A stretch of DNA of 64,000 nt from Dasypus novemcinctus (Eukaryota > Chordata > Mammalia > Cingulata > Dasypodidae). Position 1 is the stretch's first letter; every line of letters starts with the position of its first letter. Under the pieces are notes generated by a model, which made no database searches, had not been told where the DNA came from, and worked only from the letters and a program-made list of their open reading frames with translations. The position numbers were made by a program, and so were the translations under genes. The stretch lies in NCBI RefSeq assembly GCF_030445035.2, contig NC_080677.1, positions 1,240,001 through 1,304,000 of the forward strand. Reading direction: 5' to 3'. Positions 25,320 through 37,769 of the stretch are shown in pieces.

Positions 25320-26640
25320 CCTTTCTCCCTTGCTGGTTGTGCAGTGGGAGACAAGCATGTAGTTGGTGCTGTAAGCTGTGGAGGCTCAAGCTGCCCTCCT
25401 TGCACCAGGGACCAATGAAGCTTCGTCCAACTTTCTCCTTTGCCAGGGGTAGGGACAGAGTCACACCTGTGTGGAATAATCCAAGTGCAGGTGTAGACTG
25501 TAGTTGCCCAGAGAGACTGATGAAGCTTCACATGCCTTTCTCCCCTGCCTGAGGCAGGGATGGAGCTGCAGTGGGCAGCAATCTATGCAGTACAGGTGCA
25601 AGATGATCACAGTTGCCCTGCTAGACTTCTGATTTTTAGTCTATGCCAGCCAGAGTTCCCTGCAGTTACCTGTATAGGCTGGTGCAGGGCTCCTCAGCCT
25701 CCTCCCTGCCAGAGGCAGGGCTGAAACCTAGGCTAGGACTGCAGGCTGCTCTGCATGAAAGAAACTGATTCTGGCTGGCACTAAGAGTTTCTGTCAGCCT
25801 GGCTTCCCCTCAAGCTGAGGACAGAGTCAAAATTGCAGCTACTGGCCTCTTTCTGACTTGGGTTGGTTCATACCCCAGTTGTTCCCAGGGTTATATCTTA
25901 GCCAGCCAAGTCTACCAATCAGTAGCCGAAATCAGCAGCCAACCATTTCCTCCACTGTTTCTGGGAAATGGAGTTTCCAATTCCAGCCACAGAGCAGCTC
26001 CTGGGGCGGCTCGTGCCACCACAGTAGGATAATCACTGGCCTCTGCGGCTTGGCTGGTAATTTCCCAGAGAGGCTGGCGCAGGTCCCCGCAGCTTCCTCC
26101 CTGCTGGAGGTGGCACTGGGGCCTAGGCTAGAGCAATCTGACCTGGATGGAAAGAAGCCAGTCCCCACCAGCACTGGGACTGCATTCCCTGGTGTAGGCG
26201 TGGAGTTAAGATGGCAGCTCAGCCTCTCTCTGACCTGGACAGGCTCAAACTTTAGCTGTTCTCAGGATCATACTGTAGCCCACTGAATTTACTCATCAGT
26301 AGCTGAAAGTGGTGCCCAACCTCCTCTTCCTCCCCCATTTTGAGGAAGTGGAGCTTTCAACTCCAGCCATGGAACAGCTCCTGTGGTGGCTTGTGTCTCC
26401 AGTGGAGGATGAGCACCAGCCTCCGGGGTGTGGAGCGCTCTACTTATGAGTCTTCTCTGCAGGTGGGCAGTTTCCTACTTCCACTCCCCCAAGGATATTG
26501 CAGGATGCTTTTCTGGTCTCCTGAAACCCCCAAACAGGTGCTTCAGCTAGCTCCGGAGAACTCTGGGTCTTTGCTAACTGCCCTGTAGCAGGAGCTGACT
26601 CTAGGAGTTCCTTACTCTGCCACCATCTTGCTGGTTCTTC
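25320..26640 (-). repeat. L1 5' UTR with tandem monomers (~395 bp and 105 bp periods)
   Basis: The shared phrase cctaggctag recurs at 25727 and 26122 (period 395). The surrounding blocks agree in order: cctccctgcc/cctccctgctgg, cagcctggctt/cagcctctctc, ccaatcagtagc/actcatcagtagc, ccagccacagagcagctcctg/ccagccatggaacagctcctg. Between 25381 and 25620 a shorter 105-bp repeat is visible (atgaagcttc at 25415 and 25520). Monomeric 5' UTRs act as promoters in some rodent L1s (knowledge); here the function is inferred. The 142-, 80- and 82-codon frames in this block are not genes. Confidence 0.75.
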
Positions 26641-26656
26641 TTTTGTTTGTTTTTTT

Positions 26657-28680
26657 AAGGAAAGTTGTTTAAATTTCCTCATCTGTAATTTTGGAAAAAG
26701 ATCTCCCTCTATCTCATTTTGGGCACATTTTTTCCTATCATCTTTAATGCAAGGCTAATCAGAAATTTAAGGAGTGATTTTTAAAAAATATTTTATTTAG
26801 ACATTTAAATTATGCACAACTATAGTTAGGGAACTTTTATTCTGGGTATTTGTGCAATGAAGGACATGCATTATCTCCATGGTTAAATTTGTCAGTGAAT
26901 AAAGAGCCATGATTTAATGTCCAGATCTGCCAAAAGTATAAAACAAACAAGCTAACACCCTTGAACATTTAACACTTATGAAGATGGCATAGGGTTTATG
27001 GAAGTAGGGAAAGATGCTTCCTCTTCCTATTTGAATAACAATCACAAAATAAGGTGGGCTATCTAATAATTATCAGAAGGAGTTGTTTAGATGCATACCA
27101 ATACCTTCCACTAGCTAAGCTGTATTTTTATTTCTTAGGGCAAGGATGCCGCTAAGATTCTGATGAGATCTCTGAATTCTTTCTTAACAATAAAATGACA
27201 CATATAACCTGACATTAATTAATGTAATTTCAGTGACTCAGCCAATAAGGTCTATCTATGTATACCAGTTTAAAAGTGAAAAATCAGATTCGAAGACTGG
27301 GAAAAATCTTTTTTAACTAAATGTTTCAAATATTTTCATTTGTTTAATTGGGAGAGTCTATCTGGGAATGTGTAAGCACATACCCTTTGTGTTCTTATAG
27401 CCAGTAAGCAATGCTTGAATTTCTTTCACCTGGATGCTGTAAATTCAGTCAATTTACATGAAAACAGCTAACGAGAAACTCATTTTCATAAACTAGGAAA
27501 AGCATATAGATCTTCAAAATGAATGCCTGAGTGTATCTATTTTCATTTGAGGCTACAATTTTTAAATTATGCACATGTGGATTAGATACTGAAAATATAT
27601 AATTTATTGTAACCCTTTTAAAAATTTTATTCCTAAGGGTTTTTTTCTGGCTTCTTATATCATCTTACATCACCACTACTTCATACCACTTTATATGACT
27701 AGTGTCTACCTTACAGAACATGGGAAAGGTTAAGTTTAAAAAAATGATTTTTAGCATTCCTGTATTTCATTATTTTGCACAAGATGTTTCTCTGCTGAGA
27801 AGCAACTTAAAATGGATAATTTTCCATATCCAGCAAAAACAGAAAAATCCTCTTTAAATTCAGTTTGTTTCACAGGGTCTGAAATATTAATAGATGTTCT
27901 AGATACTTGTACTATTAATTAGTAAAAGTGTCAAAAATGACCAATAGCATTATGATTTAAAATGTAATATAACATTGCAATATAAACAAAATCTATATGT
28001 AAATAAAGTCAAGAATCCATAAGAAACCAGAAAATATCCAACGAATATTCAACAATTTACTGAAGTGGTATTTGAAAATATTCTGTTATACTCCATTTTT
28101 CCATTTTTATCTCAATATTTGTCATTATAGGAACACAAACTCCAGTAAACAGAATGATTTTACATTTGTCATTTGATGCCTATGTGATATTCCACCTGAA
28201 TAAAATATACACTATTCTTGTGATAATGCATTTTTTTTTGGATAAAGACAGCAGTTTCTTGGCCCTCAACTAGCAATGTAGGTCTATCAGTGCCAGTAAA
28301 AATTGCATATTTTCTTTATGTAATATTATAAATTTAAAAATTAGGGGAAAAACACCTTGTTTGAACAGAACACATGACAATTACCCAAAGGCATCCCTGT
28401 AATTCATTTGTAAGACCCTGAATTAAATTGCAGTGTACTGGACCAAAATGGGTTTAGTACTGTGGTGTTAATTATCAGATGTTGTACATGAGATTCCATT
28501 TTCCTTGAAGAGAGCTCCTTTCATTTAGACGGGTCAAGCTAGCCAAGACTGAGTCATGTAAAATATTTTTACAGCAGCAATGGCTACTCACCATAAAATA
28601 AGGTGAAACAGAAATTTTAATTGAAGGACTTAAGTAAAACAAACAACTAAATTTTAGGATATATGTTCACCAAAATAGGA
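26657..28680. other. AT-rich unique DNA, no feature seen
   Basis: No open frame of note, no SINE and no recognisable LTR. Sequence is uniformly AT-rich. Confidence 0.5.
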
Positions 28681-28689
28681 TAAAAAGCT

Positions 28690-29690
28690 AGAAAATATGA
28701 AGAAAACGAGAGTAGTCTAACGTCACGGAAGTGGGGAGGCAGGAAGAATAAACCGACTTCCCTCCCTGGAGTGGGGCTCGTGGTTGGAACAGACACAGTG
28801 AAACCTGGAAGCCATTGGCTTGTGCCTGGAATATGTACCTGGTGTCTGACGGGGGCTTTGACAATGTGAGAAGAAAGTCCAGGGAGGAAAGGTTGCCATG
28901 TCAGCCACATCACATCCCTGGACCGTGATGACGCTGTCCAAGCAACAAGGTACAGGTGTTTGGGAGGAGAATGGCAATGATGATGACGCATCTGGGTCCC
29001 AGAAGAGATAATGGACCAAGGTCCTACAGGAAGCGACAATGGAGCTGGTTGTCCTTTACTGGCTTCTGAGGCCAAAGAACTTACAGGTGGGGAAGTGGAC
29101 ATGGCTCAACTGATAGAGCGTCCGCCTACCATATGGAAGGTCCAGGGTTGGATACCCAGGGCCTCCTGACCAGTGTGGAGCTGGCCCATGTGCAGTGCTG
29201 CCACGCCCAAGGAGTGCCCTGCCACGCAGGGGCGTCCACACATAGGGATGCCCCACGCGCAAGGAGTGCATCCTGCAAGGAGAGCCACCCCACATGAAAA
29301 AGGCACAGCTCACCCAGGAGTGGTGCCGCACACATGGAGAGCTGACGCAGCAAGATGATGCAACAAAAAGAGATGCAGTTTCCCAGTGCAGCCAGATAAT
29401 GCAACTGGATGCAGAAGAACACACAGCGAATGGACACAGAGAGCAGGCAATGGGGGGAAAGGAAGAGAAATAAATAAAAAATAAAAATCTTAAAAAAAAA
29501 AAAGAATTTATTGGCGGCCATGGCTCCTCGGGAGCTGTTTCACAAGATAAGGGATGAACCACGGGCAATGGGTTCAGCCAAGTTCCTCAGAAGCCCTGTC
29601 AGAAGATGTGTTCTTTCACGTCACTTGGACTCATGGCCATCCTACTGACAGGTGTGACCTGGAGAGCTATCTACCTCAACTGCAGAAGGA
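28690..29690. other. GC-richer unassigned block split by a SINE
   Basis: 28690-29073 and 29513-29690 stand out from AT-rich surroundings and were one block before the SINE at 29088-29500 arrived. A 151-codon minus frame (29102-28647) and interrupted plus frames (for example KVLQEATMELVVLYWLLRP just before the SINE) cross it. I recognise no domain. It could be an old retropseudogene or an unrecognised repeat. Confidence 0.3.
29088..29500 (+). mobile_element. DAS-type tRNA-derived SINE, full length
   Basis: Plus-strand copy with an A-box-like tggctcaactg near 29103, a decayed B-box (ggttggatacc near 29145), the DAS body and a long A tail. Flanks aaagaactta (29074-29083) and aaagaattta (29501-29510) are the likely target duplication. 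The 170-, 131- and 66-codon minus frames are SINE shadows. Confidence 0.9.
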
Positions 29691-29699
29691 AAAATGCAA

Positions 29700-31480
29700 C
29701 TAGCCATAAAGTGCCTTCCCCTTTTCTCTAACTCCTTTTCCTCTCATGTTCTCAGACTTAAATTGCCTTTCTTTATTCTCCTGCTTTCCCTCAATTTCCA
29801 AGAGAGGAAGGACACAGAGTTAGCTGATCTGAAAGAGAATGCATACATTGCATTCTTTATTATTCCTCCTCACAGCTTCATGAATACAAATAGTAAATTC
29901 TTGGATTCACTATTTACCGAAAGCAAAGTAATGAAGACCTGTGAAGTGTTGAGAATTAGTACACTGATTTTTTTCACTTCATATTTTTGCATGTTTTGAT
30001 GCTATACCTATTTACATCTGAAAAATTCTAGTATCTAGCAATTTTATGTTTTACATAAAAAACATTTATTCCAAGATTATGACTTAATTGATTTAATTTC
30101 ATTAAAATAACAGTTTGAAGATGTCCACATAAATGTATTGACTTAAAAAGTTTTATAAATTGAGACAGTTGTCTATTGACATAAAATTGAGTAATTGGTT
30201 AACTCATAGAAATTAACTATTGAAGTTAATGAATTTTGAAAGTATATTAGAATTGTAAAACAATTATAAATCTCTACACAATCCTATTTAATGAAGCCAG
30301 GGTTGCTTTTCCATTTAGTTCGCTTAATTTGCATGTTAAAGAAAACTATTTACAAAGAGGCTGAACTACATTGGGAAAATCAATAATCTGAAGTTGGTAT
30401 TTTTTTTTAGCATTTTCTTAAGTATGGAAGCACTTATGGAATATTTAACTCTTTGTCAGGTCTCTATTTTCTCTTTGTTTTAATTAAGACCAATTACTTA
30501 CAAAAATTAAGTAATATTTCTGAAAATTTCATTAAAGGATTTTAAAGTGAATTATGGTGATCAGGAAGCTCATTCTAGTCCTTCTGGAATGGAGTAGAGA
30601 TTGTGCAAAAATCCTTGATTCAGGGGCTGTTGCTTTTCAATCATTAAGAGCATAATGCCTTACCTGATTAGAGCTTATTGAAAGTTTATATCTAAAATGA
30701 AACCTCGATTTATAAGTACACTAATCAGTGTTAAAGAATACAAATACGGTACTTATTTCAAATGTATTATAGCTAATATGAAAAATGGTGGGACAAGACA
30801 CAAGCCATCATTTTTCACATCTCAACATATACATATTTACATTTAAACTAAGTAATGGGATACATTATTTGAAAATAATTGGATACATTATCCTGAAAAC
30901 ACAGCAGCAATATAAAAGAATCAAATTGTGCAATTGCACAAATTAAATGTAATATTCTCATATTTTTCTAATTACAAAGATGAATTCATAGTCAAAAATA
31001 TTCTCTGGAGAAAAATGAAATTCAAATTCTGAACTCACTCAGTTCAATAACACATTAAGTAAAATAATGTTTTGAGAAATAAAAATGCCCCTGATCATCT
31101 GTTGTATTTTTAAGGTCTCATTAGACTTAATTCTTGTGAAATAATTAGTCTAGAAATAAATGAAGAGGATGACTTAAAAACTACCAACTAAACCCAGTGC
31201 GGACCTGTTGGTTTTCAGAAACTGCGTGGGCAGATACAGCGATGGGGAAAACGTTTTTTGTGTCAACCAGAGGAAAGGCATGTCGGCAGGGACACCATCA
31301 GGGGCTTATGCCCTAGCCCCGGCTGCGGACCCCCACGATCTGTCGGGGAAAGGACGGTCTCATAGACAGGCGCGAGGGCTGTGCTGTTCCTTTCCCAAAG
31401 TCTTTGGACAACTTTGAGCCCAATCTTCTATTTTTGCAATAGTGGAAGACTTTCAGATCAGTAACGAGAAAATCAAGATG
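29700..31480. other. AT-rich unique DNA; small CpG-bearing patch
   Basis: No repeat recognised. A 101-codon plus frame at 29694-29999 has no motif. 31195-31420 is a short GC-richer patch with several CpGs and a 69-codon frame, otherwise unexplained. Confidence 0.4.
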
Positions 31481-31489
31481 TGGATGAGG

Positions 31490-31690
31490 ATGGTAATGAT
31501 ATTAACGTTTCCCAATCATTATCTTGTACGTGGAGGGTGCTTTACAACTTTTAAATGATCACACTAATATATGCTTCAAGATCATGTCTCCATTTCACCT
31601 AAGAGTGATAGATAAGCTCAACAAGGTTAAATAATTCATCTAAAGGTGTACTGCTAGCTGGTGGCAGGAACTGGGTAACATTTGAATCGA
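31490..31690 (-). repeat. MIR-like fragment
   Basis: The order of phrases (gtgctttacaacttttaaatga, then ctccatttcacc, then caaggttaaataattcatc, then ctgctagctggtggcagg) follows the reverse complement of the MIR consensus. Ancient and decayed. Confidence 0.65.
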
Positions 31691-31699
31691 CAGACCCAG

Positions 31700-32560
31700 T
31701 GGCTCCAACGCCAGTGTCCCCACCAAGCCGCTGTCGTCATGTTCTCAGCTCGTGGAGGCCACGGCACTGCCCTGCCTCTGGTGTCCATCTGGGCAACCTC
31801 TTTGCAGTCAGCAGGTTTCCAGTCCTGCCTGCTGCCAGAATCGTGCAAGAAGCTTTTCAGAATAAAACCCCATGCCTCACACCCAGGATTTCATAGGTTT
31901 AGTGTACTTTCTCAAGCTCCCTCCACCCAAAATTATCCTGAGAGACAGATTAGTTCACCTGTGGAATAAATGACTAGGCCTTTTCCAACCTAAACACTCC
32001 ATTATGTCAGAAGCGTCTCCGAAGTGCTTCACCTCCCTCCCCTTTCTTATTCTCATTGCTTCTCTTGTGCTTTCTTCTTGAACTTCAAGGAAAAAAGCAG
32101 GCCTGCCAAAACAAGACAGTTCCTTGCTATATGGCAATATAATTTAAATTATCAACAAAGATAGATCTTTGTTATTTTAATAGATAACAAACACATGCTA
32201 TCAGCGCCCCTTTCAATTTTTTTAAAATTTTTGTTTAAAGGTTGCCCACTTATAATTCCAGGGTCCAGATCTCATTTTTTCCTGCCTGCCTGTCTTTCTT
32301 CTTTCTTTCTTCTGTCATGGGATCAATATATCAATTAGACACTAAACAAAAGAAAATATTTATTATAAATGGCGATAAGTACTGTAAATTCAAGAAAAAA
32401 AAGTCTTCAACCCAAAAGCTACCCCTTGGAAAGGGCCTGATTGAGCTACTTAAAGTATACCAGTCGCCCTGGACCACATATATCAATGCCCAGCTATTTC
32501 TTTCAGAACACTTACCACTATCTGAGATGACCACATTTGTTTACTGTTATTTTTAATTTT
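31700..32560. other. Unique sequence, no gene seen
   Basis: Overlapping plus frames (95, 65 and 104 codons) and minus shadows occur, but none has a recognisable motif. There is a tc-rich run at 32290-32315. Confidence 0.4.
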
Positions 32561-32850
32561 GCAATAATTTTAGACTTTCAGAAAAGGTTGGACAGAAACA
32601 CTAGTTTTCATAAATCCTTCATCCAGTTTCCACTAAGCTGTTCTAGTCCTAGAACAGTTATCAATACAAAGGAGATAACATTTGCATGAAGCTTTTAATG
32701 GAACTATGGACTTGAATTGGATTTCATTAGTTTTTCCACTAATCTCTTTTCTGTTTCAGAATCCAATCCAGAACCCTACATTGCATTTAGTTATGACATT
32801 TCTTTAGTCTTCTCCAATCTGTGGCAGTTCCTCAGTCTTTCCTTATCTTT
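32560..32850 (-). mobile_element. Old L1ME-like 3' UTR fragment (left part)
   Basis: Antisense L1ME-type 3' region. The phrases tttagtcttctccaatctgtgg and cagttcctcagtctttcctt are typical. It continues at 33835 (gaagagtactgg, tttgggtttgtctgatgtttt) beyond the younger L1 tail. Confidence 0.7.
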
Positions 32851-32943
32851 TTTTTTTTTTCCCAAGAAGGAAGAATATGCTTTAATGGATGGCAATTGGG
32901 ACAGTTACAGTAATATTATTTTTATAGATTCACATAGCTTTCA

Positions 32944-33825
32944 CTTTTTTTCTTATTTTCTTTTAAATGTTACATTAAAAAAATATGAGGTCCCCATATA
33001 ACCCCACCTCCCTCACCCCACTCCTCCCACATCAACAACCTCTTCCATCATTGTGGCATATTCACTGCACCTGGTGAACACATTTTGGAGCACTGCTGCA
33101 CCACATGGATAGTGGTCCACATTATAGTCTACACTCTCCCCCAGTCCACCCAGTGGGCCATGGCAGGACACACAATGTCCAGCATCTGTCCCTGCAGCAC
33201 CACCCAGGACAACTCCAAATCCTGAAAATGCCCCCACATCATATCTCTTCTTCCCTCTCCCTACCATCAGTAGCTACCATGGCCACCTTCTCCACATCAA
33301 TGCTACAATTTCTTCCATTACTAATCACTATAGTTCCACAGCAGAACACCAGTAAGTCCACTCTAATCCATACTCTATTCCTCCATTCTGTGGACACTGG
33401 GATGGTTATGTCCAGTCCTCCTCTACATCAAGAGGTGGCTTAGATTCCACATGGATGATGGATGCAATTCTCCTGCTGGCAGTTGTAGGCACTCTTGGCT
33501 CCCTGGTGTGGTGGTTGATCTTCTTCACTTCCCTGTTAGTTGGCTGGGGTAAGTCCAATAAACCAGAGGGTAGGAGCTGCAAGTCTGCTGAGGCTCAGGA
33601 CCTGGCTATCACATGGTCAGTCCAGAGATTCAGGTCTTCTGAGTATACACCAACCCGAACGCCAATCACAGGTCCTGTAAAAGTGACAGAAGAGGCATGT
33701 GTAGAAAGGTCATATCTGAGTCCAACTCCATCACACTCAGGAACACAAACTCCAAAGTAGGGCCCACTGACATGGCACTGAACTCCAGAGCCATCTGCCA
33801 TGACCATAGAACCTGTGGGTCTCTG
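32944..33825 (-). mobile_element. 5'-truncated xenarthran L1 tail, 882 bp
   Basis: Longest of the window's four co-terminal L1 3' tails. The 3' end is at the left (acattaaaaaaatatgaggt), then C-rich 3' UTR. A short duplication tagctttca flanks it (32935-32943, 33826-33834). It is inserted into the old L1ME-like element. The 101- and 112-codon plus frames here are 3' UTR artefacts. Confidence 0.85.
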
Positions 33826-33834
33826 TAGCTTTCA

Positions 33835-35215
33835 TGAAGTTCACACTTGGAAGAGTACTGGCCATATATTTTGTAGAATGACTCTTAGTTTGGGTTTGTC
33901 TGATGTTTTCTTATGATAATAGGTTATGCATTTTGGTGGTCAAGAATCCTATAGACACTAAGTGTCCTTCTTAGTATATCATTTTTAGGGGTACGTGGAT
34001 CTTGACAAATGTGTGGAATCGTACGTCTACTACTAAAGCCAGATACAGAGCAGTCTGTAGTCTTGTACTAGCCCTACACAGTCAATCACTACTCTTTCTC
34101 TGAACCTTTAACAACCACTATGCTGATAGTTTTGCCTTCTCCAGAATGTTATCTACATGGACTCATAGAATATATGGCTTCTTTCACCTAGGAGAATGCA
34201 TTGAAAAATCCATTTATGTTGCAGGAATCAATAGTTCATTCCTGTTCGTTGTTAAATAGTATTTCATTGTATGGATGTCTCACAGTTTATCCCTTCCCTT
34301 GTTGATGGATGCCTGGGTTACTTTCAGTGTGGGGGAGATTATGAATGAAGCTTAATAAACACTTACATACAGGTTTCACATCACTTGAGTATATACTTAG
34401 GAGTGAGACTCCTGGGTCATATACTAAACACGTTTAACTTCATAAGAAACTACCACACTGTTTTCCACAGTGTGTGCACCATTTTGCATTTCTACTGGCA
34501 ATGGAAAAGAATATTTCAAATTACTCAGCATCCCTTACTAATGTTTGGCATTGTCATTATCTTTTAGCTATTCTAATAAGTGGGTAGTAGTATCTTTCTG
34601 TGGTAAAATTTGAATTTCCTTGATGAGTTTAGCATTTTAATATACTCATTTCACATCAAAATATCTTTGGGGAAGTGTCTGTTTAGATCTTTTGCCCATT
34701 TAAAAAATTCTGTTTTTAGTTTTCTTATTGTTGAGCTTTGAGAGCACTTCATATATAGTAGATGCAAGACCTTTGTCAGAAAAGTGGTTTGCAAGTGCTT
34801 TTTCCCAACATGAACTTGTCTTTTCATTCTTTTAACAATGCCTTTAGCAGAAAATTCCTTTATTAGTTCAATTTTGATAAAATCAAGTTGAGCAATATCT
34901 TCTTTTATTAGTTTTACCTTTGGTGTCATACATAAAACTTTACAAAACTCAAGGCCTCACAATTTTACCCTATACTTTCTTCTAGAAGTTTCATAGTTTT
35001 ACATTTTACCTTTAGGTACACAATCAAGATTTTGGGTTCATTTTTATATAAAGTGAGAGGCTCATTTTTTGCACATGGACTTCCAATTACCCACCTCCAT
35101 CTGTTGACGGACTGTTTTCACTCTGCTGACCTATCTTTACACCTTCATCAAAACAGTCTGACTGAGCTTTGTAGTCTATCTTGAAATACTACAAGACATC
35201 CTAGGCTACCGTAGT
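33835..35215 (-). mobile_element. Old L1M: 3' UTR into ORF2, antisense
   Basis: It continues the element at 32560. The text then follows the antisense ORF2 C-terminus: acagtttatcccttcccttgttgatgg near 34280, gagactcctgggtcatat near 34404, and cagtgtgtgcaccattttgcatttc near 34470. The minus frame 34929-34651 retains a trace of ORF2 (HFPKDILM). Decayed. Confidence 0.75.
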
Positions 35216-37590
35216 TTCTTGTATTTCCATATATTCTTTTCTTTTAAGTTCACAAGTTTTCCCTGCCTCTCTTGGTCCCTCTCCCTTGCTAAAGACACGG
35301 CAATTCTTGGGAGAGGTTTAGAACGTACTTATGTAATAGATGACTAATTCTGAGATGTGAAGAAATTGAGACATGGTTGTCTGCAGGCTTTGACTAATGA
35401 GCATGCCCCTCCTCCCTTATTTTTTTAGATTTTGTGTATATTATTTTCTGCAACAAACTTTTGTGAACAAAATCCAAGGTAGACGATGACCGCGAAAGAC
35501 AGAACGATGGCAAGGTATTCTCCTTCCTTTCCTGCTCAGTCTCTTCTAGTAGACGGCACGACTAGTGGGTGGTGTGGATCCTCACCACATTTCCCAAAAC
35601 ACCACTTCCCCAGTAGTTGTCATTTTATAAGAATCTTTTCTGAAGCAGTTTAGAGAATGTTAAAGTGACCTGTTTTAAAGAGAGGGTCTAGAAGAACTGC
35701 AGGTCATGCTAACTCCTCATGCCAATGAAGAATCAACTCTCAAGAATGTGTTATTATTGTGCCAATTGCATTGAAGTGTAGATTGAACTGATACTGATTT
35801 AAAAAAATATTGGTGGAAACCTATGACTGCCCTCTATAACACAACCTTGAATATTTGAGATTCGCATCCCTTCTCCTCAAAATGGAAATGGTTCATTGTT
35901 CATAAAATGATTTTATGAGAACATAAATTAAAGTTTTACCTGAAAAAGAGGAAAAGAGGATATTCCCAGAAAACTCACATATATCATTAAATGCCTAAAT
36001 GATTGTAAATCTGCATAATTTGAAACAGAAAGGATTTTAAACAAACAATGCCAAAGCCAGCCATTTTTATTCAGGTGTTAAATAGTAAAGAATATCTTAA
36101 GATTGGAAACAACTCAAGATAGCAATGAGCTTTCCTGAATAAAAAAAAAAAAAAAAAAGTTACCTGAAAAACTCTCCAGTTAAATGACAAAGAACGGAAA
36201 ATATAAACGTATATTCATTGTCATAACTACTGAACTGCCATGGTATAGGCAGTAAGCATTCTATTTTAAGAGCTTTATTAATATTGTTTCTATATGTAGT
36301 TTTATTATAGATTATAAACACTATTAATTACTTTTAAAAGGAATGAATTATGAAATAACTTGATTTGTAAAGAATCTAAAAAGTTAGAACTATATTATCA
36401 AAATCAGGGAAATCAGAAGATGGTGAAGAGCAAGAAAAAGTGTGCTAATGTCTTCATCTTAAAATGAAAAGGAGGTTAATAGGTATCATTTCAAATTTTT
36501 AAAAATTAGTTTCCATGTAACCACTGGAGCAATTAAAAATGGGAACATAACCAAATTGCTAGATTAGAAAATTTAGGAAAAACTAGCCTTCTTAGGAAAA
36601 AAATGGGAAGCAAATAAAGCAGCAATTAGTTTTAATCAAGAAGGAAAGAAATAAGGAAACATTTCCCTCAAGAACTTCAAGAACTTGGAAAGATAATAGA
36701 AGAAAATAGTACAAAGAAATAAACACAGCAATTACTTTAAAAAGAGATGCTAGAACTTAAAAAAAAATTGGAGCTCAATTTTCAAAATAAAATAATAAAA
36801 TGTACAATATAAAATCTCTAGCTGTCTTATAAGGAAAAGGAACAAACAATATATGAGTATTGTTATTTTACACGATATACAAATTAGATTGGAGAAAAGA
36901 AATATAACTATAATTAGAAGTTAAACTTAAAAAGATGAATATATACATACACATAAACATGTAGAAAAATATATATAGTAGTCAATTAGAAAATCTCAGT
37001 GACTTCCTGGCTTCCTAGGGAAAAAAAAAGAACCTATTATGACTCAAATAAGCGTAATCCTGAGCAGAACCAAGGAAAATAAAAAGTTATTGAAAATCAT
37101 ATCCTGGAAAAAAAAATGGTTACATGGGACAGGTCACTACAACAATCAAGAAAAACATATTCATTTTATACAAAACATTCCAGAGTATAAATATTGGGAA
37201 AAATTGTAGATTGTTTCATGAAACAGTGTTGTTTGTAAAACCTTACAGAACTTGATTAAAAAAAAAAAGGCTCATTTGTAGGAGGCAAATCCCTCATACA
37301 AATATTAGCTAACTGATAAACCAATATATAAAGTGTAATATGGAGAAGCACTGTTAGTAAATATGCTTATATTAGGCATTCCATCACTTAAAAAATAACC
37401 ACATGATCACAGAGATAGATAGCAAAAGATGTGTGTGGAGACTCAAATCTCACCCTTAATTTTTAAAAGAAGATAATCTAGAGAGAAGGATAGTTCATGA
37501 AGATGACAGAGTAACTTTTTCATAGGAATAGTCAGCAGCCTACTTAGAAGGGAAACTATATAAACCATGATAACGTTAACATGCGACGGG
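35216..37590. other. AT-rich DNA, possibly a very degraded sense L1
   Basis: Very A-rich. Fragments such as ttggaaacaactcaag near 36101 and caaatattagctaactgataaacc near 37300 resemble plus-strand L1 ORF2, but too weakly to delimit. A pure A20-type run is at 36140-36158. Confidence 0.35.
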
Positions 37591-37769
37591 AAAGCCTCTA
37601 CCACGGCGTAGAACTCCGCCAAGCTGTGTTCACGGCCGAGAGAACATCCAAGGGCGACTAATAAACTAATACAACAGAGATCGCGCTGCAATTTTTAAAA
37701 GGACATTAGAAAGCAACATATTTTCTTTATACCAAAATTAGCGATAGGAAATACCATTTAAAATGTGGC

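Larger units (their letters stand above)
22411..26656 (-). mobile_element. ORF2-deleted (half-L1-like) L1 with 5' UTR, ORF1 and 3' end
   Basis: Antisense L1 bracketed by similar flanks, ttttgtttagttttt (22411-22425) and ttttgtttgtttttt (from 26641), so the element is 22426-26640. From right to left: 5' end with gcaagatggtggcagagtaag (minus reading near 26632), a tandem-repeat 5' UTR to about 25300, ORF1 to about 24250, then only the 3' third of ORF2 (about 24215-23540) and a 3' UTR. At about 24215 the ORF2 text jumps straight to the end of ORF1. Roughly 3 kb, including the endonuclease and reverse-transcriptase core, is absent compared with the L1 at 51846-58844. No intact frame remains for retrotransposition. 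Confidence 0.82.

Noticed and set aside
25858..26286. 142-codon plus frame with balanced composition
   Set aside because: It lies within the repeated L1 5' UTR and is antisense to that element.
33105..33760. 112- and 101-codon plus frames
   Set aside because: They fall inside the 3' UTR of a truncated L1 insertion and have diverged relatives in the other L1 tails.
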